Counted from the stretch's first letter, positions 32,937 through 43,103 are shown. The stretch: DNA of 64,000 bases from Flavobacteriales bacterium (GCA_023251075.1 JAHEZM010000007.1:81237-145236); one strand, 5' to 3'. A program made the numbers and translations. The notes: a model not told the origin generated them from the letters alone.

Positions 32937-34187
32937 TTAAACTCCATGTAATTCAATAAAAATCCCTCCTTTCAACTGAAAGGTTTGTTTACCAACCGTA
33001 ATTTTCTCGCCCTCATGCAAAGTGGCTAAGTTATTTATGTCCTTTTCAATAGTATGAATAGATCCCTTGGTTTTTAAGGCCAAATTGATGTATTCTATAT
33101 TTATTCCCATTGTAGCTCCACAAACAATTACTTTAACAGGATGTTTCACTTTCGATAACAATTCCATATCGCGTGGGGTAGCCCAATTATCAGCAATCAT
33201 GACATAAGTTGCAGAATCTCCGCATTTCTTCTCTGCCAAAATCATCGTTTCAACATTGTTTTCCGGACAGTCGCCACCACCACCTTTGTACATGGCCAAT
33301 TTCGCTTTATTGTAAACAGAATCAAAGGCCATTGCTTTCACATGATAGATTCCTCCTACCTTTCCGGTTTCTTTTACCGTTTTGTTATCACCATCATTGA
33401 AGAAATAAAAATCCTTCACTTTTTTATTCATCGAATTCAATTTATACCATTGGAAAACTTGTCCTATATAAGGATACATACTCCCGGTCACATCGGTTAA
33501 AATCACCATGTTTTTCCATTTTTTATTTCTGTTGAATACTGCCGAAACAACGCTATCAGGGCGAGTAATTACATTTGTGCTTAATACCACCGAAGAACCA
33601 TCCAAACGATAAACAATAAGTCCATCAGCGGATTCTATTGCTGCTTCAGAAAATGTACTTAATTTTTTATTCTCAATCTTTGATAAAGCTTCACAAGTAT
33701 TTTTAGTTCCCGATTTCTTCCCCAATACCAACTCATCCAGCATATCCACCTGTTTCGCCATTTCCTCTTTAGTGGGAGCCGGCTGATAGTAAATTTTAAA
33801 TCCATGAAATAATTTTCCTGCTTCCTCAATGGAATTCGCTTTTTGTCCGATCATTCTGTATTTAATATTCTGATTTTTTAGCGAAGGGAATTTAGCATAC
33901 AAAGCATCGAAACGCTGAACATCTATAGTATTCTGACTAAATACTTCCGCCCTTTGATAATTAGAATAACAATAGTCGATCATCACCACATTTCCTATTA
34001 CACCATCACTTACTTTAGTAACGGTAGATTTGGCAAAAGGAAACTCCAGGGTAATTTCATTGATTCCCGACTGAACGAAAGCCACTGTTTTTAAGTCATC
34101 TACTTTAATCGATTCAGAATTTTTTATGGTTCCTGCTTTCATATTTAATGAAAGTGCTACCATTAAAGCAAAAGTTAGTTTTTTCAT
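32937..34187 (-). CDS. Exported VWA-domain-like protein
   Basis: A 416-residue protein from the ATG at 34187, which begins the signal peptide MKKLTFALMVALSLNMKAG; the frame is open to 34256 but those codons precede the signal sequence. The second half looks like a von Willebrand A domain: a MIDAS-like DVTGSM (near residue 228, D-x-T-x-S), a following FYFFNDGDN and a central VMIADNW. MIDAS sites bind divalent metal and a ligand's acidic side chain. GGGGDCPENN (about 295) is a further metal-loop candidate. The role is not known. It is divergent from copA. Confidence 0.65.
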   Translation of the reverse strand: MKKLTFALMVALSLNMKAGTIKNSESIKVDDLKTVAFVQSGINEITLEFPFAKSTVTKVSDGVIGNVVMIDYCYSNYQRAEVFSQNTIDVQRFDALYAKFPSLKNQNIKYRMIGQKANSIEEAGKLFHGFKIYYQPAPTKEEMAKQVDMLDELVLGKKSGTKNTCEALSKIENKKLSTFSEAAIESADGLIVYRLDGSSVVLSTNVITRPDSVVSAVFNRNKKWKNMVILTDVTGSMYPYIGQVFQWYKLNSMNKKVKDFYFFNDGDNKTVKETGKVGGIYHVKAMAFDSVYNKAKLAMYKGGGGDCPENNVETMILAEKKCGDSATYVMIADNWATPRDMELLSKVKHPVKVIVCGATMGINIEYINLALKTKGSIHTIEKDINNLATLHEGEKITVGKQTFQLKGGIFIELHGV

Positions 34188-34301
34188 ACACGTTTTTTCT
34201 TCTTTAATGGGCAAACCTGAAAAAGGTAACCACGAAATTTTCACAAACCTTGACAATTATCAATCTTCTCTCTATAGATAATTTAGTACCTTTAAAAACC
34301 A

Positions 34302-36419
34302 ATGGAAAAGCAACGCTTAGATATATCGGGAATGGATTGCACCAATTGCGCAATGACCATTAAAAAAGTTATTGAAAAGACTGGTGCATCTGATGTTTCT
34401 GTAAATTTCACCACCGGTGAAGCGGCCTTTGTATTAAAAAACAATGATCTCAACAACATTGTTCAATCGGTAAAGGATTTGGGTTATGGTGTGGCAATAG
34501 CCGCTCCGGAACAAATGCACACAGAAAATCACACTCATTCACACGAAGAAGAAGGAATATTTAGAATAGAAAATCTATTGATTTTTTGCGCTCTGCTTAC
34601 TGCACCACTCCTGCTGCATATGTTCCTCGACGAAGATTCTATTTTAAACCAACCTTGGTTACAATTGATTTTAAGCACACCTGTTTTCATTGTGGGGTGT
34701 TTTCGTTTTGGTAAAAGTGCGTGGGAATCTGTAAAAATTATGATTCCGAATATGGATGTATTGATTTTCGTGGGATCGAGTGCAGCTTACTTTTACAGTA
34801 TTGCCGGTGCCTTCTTTTTACATCCTGATCATGCACATTCTTATCTGTTTTTCGAAACCTCTGCGTCCATCATTACTTTGGTGCTAACGGGCAATTGGAT
34901 AGAGCATTTATCGGTGAAAAGAACCACGAGCGCCATTGGTGAATTAAGTAAACTACAAAAATCTACGGCTCGTTTGTATTCTCGTTTTGCCGAGGGAGGT
35001 TTTATGGAAGTAGAAGTAAAAGACATTCAAATTCATGATGTAGTAATGGTAAGTGAAGGTGAGCAAATTCCCATGGATGGCATTGTTACTGAGGGAGAGT
35101 GCTGGGTAGATGAATCATTAATTTCAGGTGAAAGCATTCCTGTTTTAAAGAAAAAGGGAGATCAGGTAATAGGCGGAACCTTATGTAAAGAAGGAAATTT
35201 TCGATTTTCTGTAAACAGAATTGGAAAAGACACCACCCTTCAACAAATTATTTCTTTAGTAAAAAGTGCTCAGGAAAATCAACCTGAAATTCAAAGGATA
35301 GGCGATAAAGTAAGTGCTGTTTTTGTTCCTGTTGTTTTAGGAATATCGGCCTTAACATTTCTGTTGTGTTATTTCGTTTTCAATACCAGTAGCGAAGTAG
35401 CAGTAATGAATAGCATTGCGGTATTGGTAATCTCTTGTCCGTGCGCCATGGGTCTCGCCACCCCTACCGCTGTTATGGTGAGCATTGGTAAAGCTGCAAA
35501 ACAAGGAATATTAATTCGCGGTGGAAATACTCTTGAACAGCTATCGGAAATTAAACAAATTGTTTTCGATAAAACAGGAACCTTAACAACGGGAGAATTT
35601 CGCATAAAAAATATTGAGGTACTAAATAATACCAGCTTATCAGATGTTCAAAATCTTATTTTTTCTTTGGAAAGCAAATCGGTACACCCCATTGCTAAAT
35701 CAATTTGTAAAATATTAAAATCAACAGCTCAGTTAGTAGAATTGAATGATGTAAAAGAAATAAGAGGACAAGGAATTATAGGAAAACACCAAAATCAATC
35801 GATAGAATTGAAAGCAGGGAACTTAGCCGGAGAATTAATTTTATTGAAAGAAAATATTGAAATCGCTCACATTTACATTGAAGATGAAATAAAAAAAGAA
35901 GTCAAAGAAGTGATCACCTGGCTTCATCAAAAAGGAATTACACCTATTTTATTATCCGGCGACAAAAAAGAAAATTGCGAAAACCTGGCAAAAGAAGTGG
36001 GCATTAAAGAGGTGTATTTCGAACAAAAACCAGAAGATAAATTGCGCGTAATGGAGGAGCTGAACAAAAAAGCGAAAACCGCCATGGTGGGTGATGGAAT
36101 TAATGATGCCCCCGCTTTAACCAAGGCCTATGTAGGTATTTCATTGGGTGGAGCCACTGATGTAGCTAAAAAATCGGCGCAGGTTATTTTGCTCAACAAC
36201 CAAAGCTTAATTCAGGTAAAAGAAGTATTGAGCTTAGGAAAAATCACCTTACGCACCATCAAACAAAATTTATTTTGGGCCCTATTATACAACGTTATAG
36301 CAATACCATTTGCAGCATTTGGATTTTTAATGCCAATGTTTGCTGCAATTGCAATGGCCTGTTCAGATGTGTTTGTTATTGGAAATTCTTTACGTATCAA
36401 AACAAAAGTGTTAAATTGA
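34302..36419 (+). CDS. copA: Copper-translocating P1B-type ATPase
   Basis: A 705-residue heavy-metal ATPase exporting Cu(I) from the cytoplasm. One HMA domain with GMDCTNCAM (Cys 13 and 16) is followed by a His-rich linker (HTENHTHSHEEE, about residues 73-84). The membrane metal site is CPC (378-380), followed by AMGLATPTA; phosphorylation occurs at D423 in DKTGTLTTG; HP is present in SVHPIAKS and the hinge is GDGINDAPAL (about 596). No CopY/CueR regulator or chaperone is adjacent. The stop is seven bases before the first gene of a glycan cluster, so copper export and glycan genes may share a transcript. Confidence 0.94.
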   Translation: MEKQRLDISGMDCTNCAMTIKKVIEKTGASDVSVNFTTGEAAFVLKNNDLNNIVQSVKDLGYGVAIAAPEQMHTENHTHSHEEEGIFRIENLLIFCALLTAPLLLHMFLDEDSILNQPWLQLILSTPVFIVGCFRFGKSAWESVKIMIPNMDVLIFVGSSAAYFYSIAGAFFLHPDHAHSYLFFETSASIITLVLTGNWIEHLSVKRTTSAIGELSKLQKSTARLYSRFAEGGFMEVEVKDIQIHDVVMVSEGEQIPMDGIVTEGECWVDESLISGESIPVLKKKGDQVIGGTLCKEGNFRFSVNRIGKDTTLQQIISLVKSAQENQPEIQRIGDKVSAVFVPVVLGISALTFLLCYFVFNTSSEVAVMNSIAVLVISCPCAMGLATPTAVMVSIGKAAKQGILIRGGNTLEQLSEIKQIVFDKTGTLTTGEFRIKNIEVLNNTSLSDVQNLIFSLESKSVHPIAKSICKILKSTAQLVELNDVKEIRGQGIIGKHQNQSIELKAGNLAGELILLKENIEIAHIYIEDEIKKEVKEVITWLHQKGITPILLSGDKKENCENLAKEVGIKEVYFEQKPEDKLRVMEELNKKAKTAMVGDGINDAPALTKAYVGISLGGATDVAKKSAQVILLNNQSLIQVKEVLSLGKITLRTIKQNLFWALLYNVIAIPFAAFGFLMPMFAAIAMACSDVFVIGNSLRIKTKVLN

Positions 36420-36426
36420 CCCCGTT

Positions 36427-37587
36427 TTGGCAGAGAGAAAAAACATATTATTTCTAAGTAGCTGGTATCCACATAAAAAGGATCCTACGCTAGGTATTTT
36501 CGTTAAGCGACATGCCGAAGCCGTTCACCTTAAAAATAACGTTTGTGTTATTTTCGTGAAGGGTGTCGACCATCAAAAAAATCATTTCGATACCGTAATT
36601 CATTCCGATAAAGGAGTCACTGAAATTATGGTGACCTTTCGCAAAAGCACAAAAAAAATGGGTATTGGTAAACTTATCAATAGAGCCCGTTACTACATAG
36701 GACACCAGTTGGGATGGAGAGCATTGAAAGTAATGGGATATCGTCCTGATTTAATTCACGTAAATGTTGTTTATCCTGCTGGAATCATGGCCCTGATCTG
36801 GAAAAAGGTGAAGGGTATTCCTTATATTATTACTGAACACTGGACCGGTTATTTACCAGAAGACAATAGATATACTGCTTCTAAAATGATGCAGTGGATA
36901 TCTAAAAAAGTGGTGAAAAATGCAGAAGAAGTAATTGCTGTCTCTGGCGGATTAAAAGAAGCGATGCGGCATCATGGATTGGAAAACAAATACAGTATCA
37001 TACCGAATGTAGTTGACACCAATTTCTTTTATTACACCACTCCTATCGAAACCCGAAAACATCAGTTTGTGATCGTAGCCGATTTGTACGATAAACAAAA
37101 AAATATTTCGGGTACCATTCTAACCTTTAAACATTTGGTTGAAAGAGATTCCCATGCCAGCTTGGTTGTAATTGGAGATGGTAGAGACCGTGGTGTATTA
37201 GAACAACTCGTTACCAATTTAGAACTCAATGAATTTGTGAAATTTTTAGGCGTTTTAGATCCGATAGAAGTGAGAAATCATATGCAAAATGCCACCGCAA
37301 CAGTTCTCTTCAGCAATTTCGAGAACCAACCTTGCGTTATAGCTGAGTCGTTTGCCTGTGGCACTCCTGTTATTGCAACCAATGTAGGTGGAATAAAAGA
37401 ACATTTACTAGAACAGCACGGATATTTAGTGGAAGCTAACGACAATGAAGCACTGTTGAATGCAATGCAAAAAATGATGCGACATAAAACATTCGATCCT
37501 CACGTAATTCGTCAGTATGCACTGGAACACTTTGGATCAAATGTGATTGGTAGTAAGTTAAACGATATTTATTTAAAGCATATTTAA
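36427..37587 (+). CDS. Family 4 glycosyltransferase, TTG start
   Basis: A 386-residue GT-B retaining glycosyltransferase (glycosyltransferase 4-like N-domain plus group 1 C-domain). LSSWYPHKKDPTLGIFVKRH is a typical N-terminal donor/acceptor region, and AESFACGTPVIATNVGGIKE near residues 309-328 is the E-x7-E nucleotide-sugar site. The conserved first strand (NILFLSSWYP) begins six codons after a TTG at 36427, and no ATG or GTG precedes it in frame before the copA stop, so TTG is the likely start. It is coupled to copA upstream and the flippase downstream. Confidence 0.88.
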   Translation: MAERKNILFLSSWYPHKKDPTLGIFVKRHAEAVHLKNNVCVIFVKGVDHQKNHFDTVIHSDKGVTEIMVTFRKSTKKMGIGKLINRARYYIGHQLGWRALKVMGYRPDLIHVNVVYPAGIMALIWKKVKGIPYIITEHWTGYLPEDNRYTASKMMQWISKKVVKNAEEVIAVSGGLKEAMRHHGLENKYSIIPNVVDTNFFYYTTPIETRKHQFVIVADLYDKQKNISGTILTFKHLVERDSHASLVVIGDGRDRGVLEQLVTNLELNEFVKFLGVLDPIEVRNHMQNATATVLFSNFENQPCVIAESFACGTPVIATNVGGIKEHLLEQHGYLVEANDNEALLNAMQKMMRHKTFDPHVIRQYALEHFGSNVIGSKLNDIYLKHI

Positions 37588-37588
37588 G

Positions 37589-38950
37589 TTGGTTCGTTCC
37601 CTTTTTAATAAATACACTGCAGCTACAAAGGAAAAATCTTTCAAAGGAAAATACCTTAAAAACCTAAGTTCAAGTTTTATTTTGAACGTAGGTTCCATTC
37701 TAATCACCTATCTCACCAATCTTATTTTAACCAATATTACCAACAAGGCTGAATACGGTGCTTATGTGGCGGTAAATAATTTAGCAAGCATTATTGCTTT
37801 GTTCGCTCCGCTAGGGTTGAGCACTTTGGTAATCCGACAAATTGGAGAATATAAATCGGGAAAACAATTCGCTTTAATTAAAGGCATGAATCACTTCAGC
37901 GCCTGGTTTATTTTCACCAGCTCGGCTATTCTTTCCTTTCTTACTTATCTAGCTTGTGTGCATTTTGATTTGATTAAAGGTCTCGACAATCCGGTGTACT
38001 TAATTATTGGTTTATCTACTGTGCCCTTTTTGGCTTTAATGAGTTATCACCAGGCAGTACTTAGCGCATTACAACACACGGGAAAAGCTTTGTTGGGCGA
38101 AAAAATTATTCGTCCGATTTTATTGGCCGCAGGAAGTGCACTTATTTTTTATTTCTATGGATTACCCGATGGCGGTGATTTGATCAATTTATTTTTGATT
38201 GCATGCATCATTGTTTTCCTGATCAATTATTCATTAATGCGTCGTGGATTAAAATTTGAAATTCCGGAAGGACATGGCAAAGAATACGATAAATTAAATT
38301 GGATCAAACAGGGATGGATTTTTGTACCTATCAGTATGCTCTCGGTGATCAATGCAAAAATTGATGTACAAATGATTGGAATGTTAATGGACAAAGGTAT
38401 TGCACTAGATAAAATTGCCGTTTACAACGTTGCCAACAAAGCTGCTCAAGGGGTATCATTGGCATTGCTTATTGCCAATTATGTTTTAGGTCCGTCGGTT
38501 GCCGAACTCTATTATTCCAACGAAATGGATCGCTTACAAAATGTAGTTACTAAAACTGCAAAACTGGTAACGTTAATCACTATTCCTCCGGTTATTATTT
38601 TAATCATCTTTGGAAAATGGTTGCTTGGATTGTATGGTGAAGGCTATGAAGAAGGCTATACCTCTATGATCATTTTAACGATCGGACAATTCATTAATGT
38701 GTTTACAGGATCAGTAGGATATTTATTGCTCGTAACAAAAAATGAAAAATATTCCTTTTGGGGTATGGGCATTAGTGTTGTTTTAAATATTGCTTTAAAT
38801 TATTTGCTTATTGATGAATACGGTATTGAAGGTGTTTCTTTTGCAACAGCATTGGCTATAGCCGCGTGGAATTTCATTATGCTTTATTACCTGCTTAAAA
38901 AAACGGGTATTAATCCTTTGCCCTTTAGTTTACCAAAACGAAAAAATTGA
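37589..38950 (+). CDS. Polysaccharide flippase (Wzx/MATE-like), TTG start
   Basis: A 453-residue membrane protein with about 12-14 transmembrane helices, of the oligosaccharide-flippase/MurJ-MATE superfamily. SSSFILNVGSILITYLTNLIL opens the first helix pair and the pattern of AEYGAYVAVNNLASIIALFA is common in O-antigen and exopolysaccharide Wzx proteins. It probably flips a lipid-linked glycan unit across the inner membrane. The start is TTG at 37589, one base after the GT4 stop; no earlier in-frame ATG covers the N-terminus. Confidence 0.85.
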   Translation: MVRSLFNKYTAATKEKSFKGKYLKNLSSSFILNVGSILITYLTNLILTNITNKAEYGAYVAVNNLASIIALFAPLGLSTLVIRQIGEYKSGKQFALIKGMNHFSAWFIFTSSAILSFLTYLACVHFDLIKGLDNPVYLIIGLSTVPFLALMSYHQAVLSALQHTGKALLGEKIIRPILLAAGSALIFYFYGLPDGGDLINLFLIACIIVFLINYSLMRRGLKFEIPEGHGKEYDKLNWIKQGWIFVPISMLSVINAKIDVQMIGMLMDKGIALDKIAVYNVANKAAQGVSLALLIANYVLGPSVAELYYSNEMDRLQNVVTKTAKLVTLITIPPVIILIIFGKWLLGLYGEGYEEGYTSMIILTIGQFINVFTGSVGYLLLVTKNEKYSFWGMGISVVLNIALNYLLIDEYGIEGVSFATALAIAAWNFIMLYYLLKKTGINPLPFSLPKRKN

Positions 38951-39852
38951 CAAATACTGAAACAAAATATCCTAATTTCTTTATTGTTGGGGCGCCTAAA
39001 TGCGGCACCACATCATTGGTACACTATTTACAACAAAGTCCCAATATCTTTTTTGCCCCCAAAGAAATTCACTTCTTCGGCAGAGATTTACAAATTGTAA
39101 ATCAATTAAAAGACACTGAAAAATATTTGAATTACTTCAACAAATCCACTCAACCGTTAAGAGGTGATGCTTCGGTTTGGTATCTCTATTCTCGAAGTGC
39201 TCCACAAGAAATAAAACAAATGATGCAGAATCCTAAAATCATTATTTGTTTGCGACATCCGGTAGAAATGATTCACTCCTTACACAGCGAAAATTTGTAC
39301 AATGCCGATGAGAATGAAAAAGATTTTGAAAAAGCATTGGCCCTGGAATACAGCAGAACTACGCATCAAAACATTCCACTTAAAGCACGATTTGAACAAT
39401 GTTTATTTTACAAACAAAATGGTTTATATAGTGGGCATATAGAACGTTGGCTAAAAGAATTTGGAAAAGAAAATGTGCATTTTGTTTTATTAAATGAATT
39501 AAGAAGTAATGCCTTAGAAACAACCAATGATTGTTTAAAGTTTCTGGGAGAAAAACCATTAGAAAACATGAACTCTGATGTGAAGAACGAAGGGAAATCA
39601 TATGGCTCATTAGTACTTCATCAAAAATTTAAAACAGCCAATAACTTCGAAAAAAATATCATTCGCTTTCTTCTCCCTTCAAAAAAATTGCGCAAAAAAA
39701 TATTAGATAAAATTTACCAAAAGAATATTCACGTGGGTCAACAAGAAAACATGAGTAATGAACTACGCTCACAATTGCTCTCTTTCTTTAAAGAAGACAT
39801 TAAAAAAACTTCCGAATTAATTGATAAAAATTTAAATCACTGGTTATTATAA
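38947..39852 (+). CDS. PAPS-dependent sulfotransferase, TTG start
   Basis: A 301-residue cytoplasmic sulfotransferase of the heparan-sulfate/carbohydrate type. The 5'-phosphosulfate loop FIVGAPKCGTTSLVHYL (about residues 12-28) and the 3'-phosphate motif CLRHPVEMIHS (about 99-109) bind PAPS. It probably adds sulfate to the glycan made by this cluster. The TTG start overlaps the flippase stop (TTGA), the third successive TTG start. Its own stop is one base before asnB. Confidence 0.9.
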   Translation: MTNTETKYPNFFIVGAPKCGTTSLVHYLQQSPNIFFAPKEIHFFGRDLQIVNQLKDTEKYLNYFNKSTQPLRGDASVWYLYSRSAPQEIKQMMQNPKIIICLRHPVEMIHSLHSENLYNADENEKDFEKALALEYSRTTHQNIPLKARFEQCLFYKQNGLYSGHIERWLKEFGKENVHFVLLNELRSNALETTNDCLKFLGEKPLENMNSDVKNEGKSYGSLVLHQKFKTANNFEKNIIRFLLPSKKLRKKILDKIYQKNIHVGQQENMSNELRSQLLSFFKEDIKKTSELIDKNLNHWLL

Positions 39853-39853
39853 A

Positions 39854-41773
39854 ATGTGTGGAATAAGCGGCATAGTGCAATTCAACCCTGCTTTCAATAC
39901 TGCTGCTGCGGTAAAGAAAATGAATAGCAAGATTGCACATCGCGGACCCGATGATGAAGGATTTGTATTATTCAACAAAGAAGAAAAAAGAATATGTTTT
40001 AGCGAAATTACACCTCAAAATGTACGTGAAAGTTCTTTTTCTTTTTCACCCAAAAACAATATCGATGATACTTCAAAACCTTATACCATAGCATTAGCAC
40101 ACCGACGATTATCCATTCTTGATCTCTCCCCTTCTGGTCACCAACCCATGTGTTCACAGGAAGAAAATATTTGGATTACTTTCAATGGTGAAATATACAA
40201 CTACAAAGAATTACGAGAGCAACTACAACAAAAAGGATATTCATTTGTTTCTCATTCCGATACAGAAGTGATCATCAACAGCTATAAAGAATGGGGCAAC
40301 GATTGTGTAAACTATTTCAATGGAATGTGGGCCTTTGTGATTTACGATCAAGAAAAAAATATTTTATTCGCTAGTCGCGATCGCTTTGGTGTTAAACCCT
40401 TTTACTATTCTATCGATCAAAATAAATTCTTGTTTGCATCAGAACAAAAAGCACTTTTACATTCAGGATTAATTGAAAAGAAAATAAATCCTCAAGCCGC
40501 TTTCGATTATTTAAGCTTCAACGAAATTGAAACAACACCTCAAGGATTATTAGAAGGAATCATAGAATTGGAGCCTGCTCACAATTTATATCTTGATCTA
40601 TCCACACACAAAGTTGAAATTAAAAAATACTATTCTCTCACTTACAATACTTCTAGTGTTGTGGTTAATTCAAAACAGATTAATGATTATGTAGAAGCCG
40701 TAAAAGAAAAAGTAATCTCCTCTGTAAAACTTCGTTTGCGTGCCGATGTGGAAGTAGGCTCTTGTTTGAGTGGTGGATTAGATTCCTCTGTGATTGTCGG
40801 GTTAATGCATCACTTGGTTCCTAAACAAAAAATTCATTTGTACACAGCAGGTACAAGTGATAAAAATTTGGATGAAAGCTCTTGGGCTAAAAAAGTGGTA
40901 GATCATGTGAACGGACAATGGCATTTGATTCAACCCACTTCCAATGAACTATTGAAAGACCTTGAAGAACTAACCCTTTGCCAAGATATTCCTCTTTTCT
41001 CCACCAGTACCTACGCCCAATGGCGCGTGATGAAACAAGTGAAAGAAAGTGGGATTAAAGTAGTACTCGACGGACAAGGTGGCGACGAACTTTTTGGTGG
41101 ATATGCACACCACAAATATTTTTTAGCGAGAGAAAATAACTCAGGGAAATTCAGCAAAGAATGGTTGAAACAACACGGAATAAAATCGCTACCCACTTCA
41201 CTGCTGAAACAAATGTACAAAGCAAATTTCAGTGATTTTAAAATGATTAGTGATGATTTGTATAGCAATTATTCCACTTCAGCATTCAAGCATTTTAAAA
41301 ACGATAAGCAATATTCTTTAAACGAAAGATTAGCGAGTGAATTTTACAATACAAGTTTAAAATCATACCTCAAATGTGAAGACCGCTGCTCTATGTGGTT
41401 TTCAGTAGAATCGAGAGTTCCTTTTGCCGATGACATAGAATTAATTGAATTGCTTTTTTCTATTCCGGGAACATACAAAATCATCAACGACTCTATGAAA
41501 CATTTGCTGAAGGAAAGCATCAAAGGATATATTCCTGAAGATGTTCGTTTGCGCAAAGACAAACTTGGATACGTTACTCCCAACAACGAATGGCTCTATC
41601 AAATAAAAGAGGATGTTCGCGATTATTTCTCCAACGATTTAAAAGATTATATTAATCTTGATTACCTCAACAAAAACTACCATAAGTTTTTCGATCAACG
41701 CCATTTACCAGAAAACAGAAGGATATTTAAACTGTTGAGTTTTGCTGTTTGGAAAAAGGTGAATGGAGTTTAA
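39854..41773 (+). CDS. asnB: Glutamine-hydrolysing asparagine synthase
   Basis: A 639-residue class II amidotransferase. Cys2 in MCGISGIVQF is the glutaminase nucleophile, followed by KIAHRGPDDEG; the synthetase domain has the PPi loop CLSGGLDSSVIVG (about residues 304-316). In glycan clusters AsnB homologues often amidate a sugar acid or an aglycone instead of making free asparagine, so the context leaves both possibilities. Its last four bases overlap the end of the convergent SUMF1-like gene. It ends the run copA-GT4-flippase-sulfotransferase-asnB. Confidence 0.92.
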   Translation: MCGISGIVQFNPAFNTAAAVKKMNSKIAHRGPDDEGFVLFNKEEKRICFSEITPQNVRESSFSFSPKNNIDDTSKPYTIALAHRRLSILDLSPSGHQPMCSQEENIWITFNGEIYNYKELREQLQQKGYSFVSHSDTEVIINSYKEWGNDCVNYFNGMWAFVIYDQEKNILFASRDRFGVKPFYYSIDQNKFLFASEQKALLHSGLIEKKINPQAAFDYLSFNEIETTPQGLLEGIIELEPAHNLYLDLSTHKVEIKKYYSLTYNTSSVVVNSKQINDYVEAVKEKVISSVKLRLRADVEVGSCLSGGLDSSVIVGLMHHLVPKQKIHLYTAGTSDKNLDESSWAKKVVDHVNGQWHLIQPTSNELLKDLEELTLCQDIPLFSTSTYAQWRVMKQVKESGIKVVLDGQGGDELFGGYAHHKYFLARENNSGKFSKEWLKQHGIKSLPTSLLKQMYKANFSDFKMISDDLYSNYSTSAFKHFKNDKQYSLNERLASEFYNTSLKSYLKCEDRCSMWFSVESRVPFADDIELIELLFSIPGTYKIINDSMKHLLKESIKGYIPEDVRLRKDKLGYVTPNNEWLYQIKEDVRDYFSNDLKDYINLDYLNKNYHKFFDQRHLPENRRIFKLLSFAVWKKVNGV

Positions 41774-42930
41774 TCTACCTTATACATTACACAGCGAAAT
41801 CCTAAATTAGAATTACTTCTTAGTTCATTCATACTATCTCTAATACAAATCTTTCTTTTTTCATCATACTTTACAATGACTTTGTTTTTTCCTTTTGAAT
41901 AAATAGGAACGCCATAAGAAAAATCCAAATTAGCTCTGAATTGCTTTGACTCATACATATCATAAATTCTATCAGAACTAACATGCCTTTTCACCGCAAT
42001 GGGCTTTCCATTCACATCTTCACCAATCACTACAAAAGGCATTTTCCCTAAACTATCTTTTATCTCAAGTGTATTATGATCATTAGGAACACTAAATCTC
42101 TCATACAATTCTACAGCACTATTTTGACCCATATCTATTGAATATTCATTGTAAATCCACTCGTTGATATTGTTATGAAATCCAAAATCATTACTTGAAA
42201 AAAAAGTATTATCACCTCCTTTGATACCGTAAAATTTAGTCCACAAATTAATGTAATATTTGTCGCTACTTAAATACATGTTCATTTCTGATTCTAATTG
42301 TTCTTTATTGATTTTCAATATTTTTTCGCGAGCAATTTTCCATTCATATTCAGAAGGCAAACGCAAAGCAGGTAAATAAATTCGATCTTCCCATTTCACA
42401 AAATTCTTCTCTGCACTTTTTCGATTACCATAATATTGCTGCATCATTTCTGCTTCCGTATTAAAATTATCTTCATCTAGTTGTACAGAATTAAAATTCA
42501 ATATTTTTTCCTGTATCAATATATATTCATTTAACCGATCAGTCTTCCACTCGCAATAACGTTGAATTTGTTGCCAATTCAAACCAACCACGGGATAATA
42601 CGAAAATGCAGGATGAGAAAAATAATTATCATCCATGGGATCATTGAAATTAGAATTATTCCAAACAGAATCGGGTATAGCTTTTTGATAAACTTCAGGA
42701 TAAGATTGTGCAAACACCTCACGCAACCACTTGAGATAAGTTGCATAATCAATATTTGTTTCTTCATGCATTCCAATATAAAAGGCAGGTGTTATAGAAT
42801 CGCCTTCTATCAATAACATATCTTTTGGTATATATTTAGAACGAATACTCTTTTGATTATTTATAAAAGAAACACTTATTATGGAAATAAGAATAAATAT
42901 ACCCACTAAGGCTAACCTAAATACTTTCAT
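41770..42930 (-). CDS. SUMF1/FGE-fold protein, GldK/GldJ-like
   Basis: A 386-residue exported or membrane-anchored protein (N-terminal helix MKVFRLALVGIFILISIISVSF). The formylglycine-generating-enzyme-like fold is shown by YPVVGLNWQQIQRYCEWKTD (about residues 114-133), LRLPSEYEWKIA (about 189-200) and the terminal LGFRCVM. In Bacteroidota this fold is used by the gliding/T9SS lipoproteins GldJ and GldK. No lipobox Cys follows the N-terminal helix here, so it is not GldK itself. No catalytic formylglycine role is evident. Confidence 0.7.
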   Translation of the reverse strand: MKVFRLALVGIFILISIISVSFINNQKSIRSKYIPKDMLLIEGDSITPAFYIGMHEETNIDYATYLKWLREVFAQSYPEVYQKAIPDSVWNNSNFNDPMDDNYFSHPAFSYYPVVGLNWQQIQRYCEWKTDRLNEYILIQEKILNFNSVQLDEDNFNTEAEMMQQYYGNRKSAEKNFVKWEDRIYLPALRLPSEYEWKIAREKILKINKEQLESEMNMYLSSDKYYINLWTKFYGIKGGDNTFFSSNDFGFHNNINEWIYNEYSIDMGQNSAVELYERFSVPNDHNTLEIKDSLGKMPFVVIGEDVNGKPIAVKRHVSSDRIYDMYESKQFRANLDFSYGVPIYSKGKNKVIVKYDEKRKICIRDSMNELRSNSNLGFRCVMYKVD

Positions 42931-43074
42931 TTTAATTAATTTGTGATTTTCCAGATTCCACTAAAATAGGAAAATAAATATTATTTTAAATTATACTTTC
43001 GTTCACTTAATTCTCGTTAGGAAAATTATGTGGAAGAGTATGAATATTAAAGTGCAGTAATATATTATTTCTTT

Positions 43075-43082
43075 TACATTTG
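43075..43082 (+). promoter_or_regulatory. -7 promoter element of the beta-barrel gene
   Basis: TACATTTG matches TAnnTTTG, 21 bases before the ATG at 43104. Its own TTG (43080) is not a start codon. No -33 TTG is evident. Confidence 0.45.
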
Positions 43083-43103
43083 CAGGCAACTAAATATCAA
43101 TTC

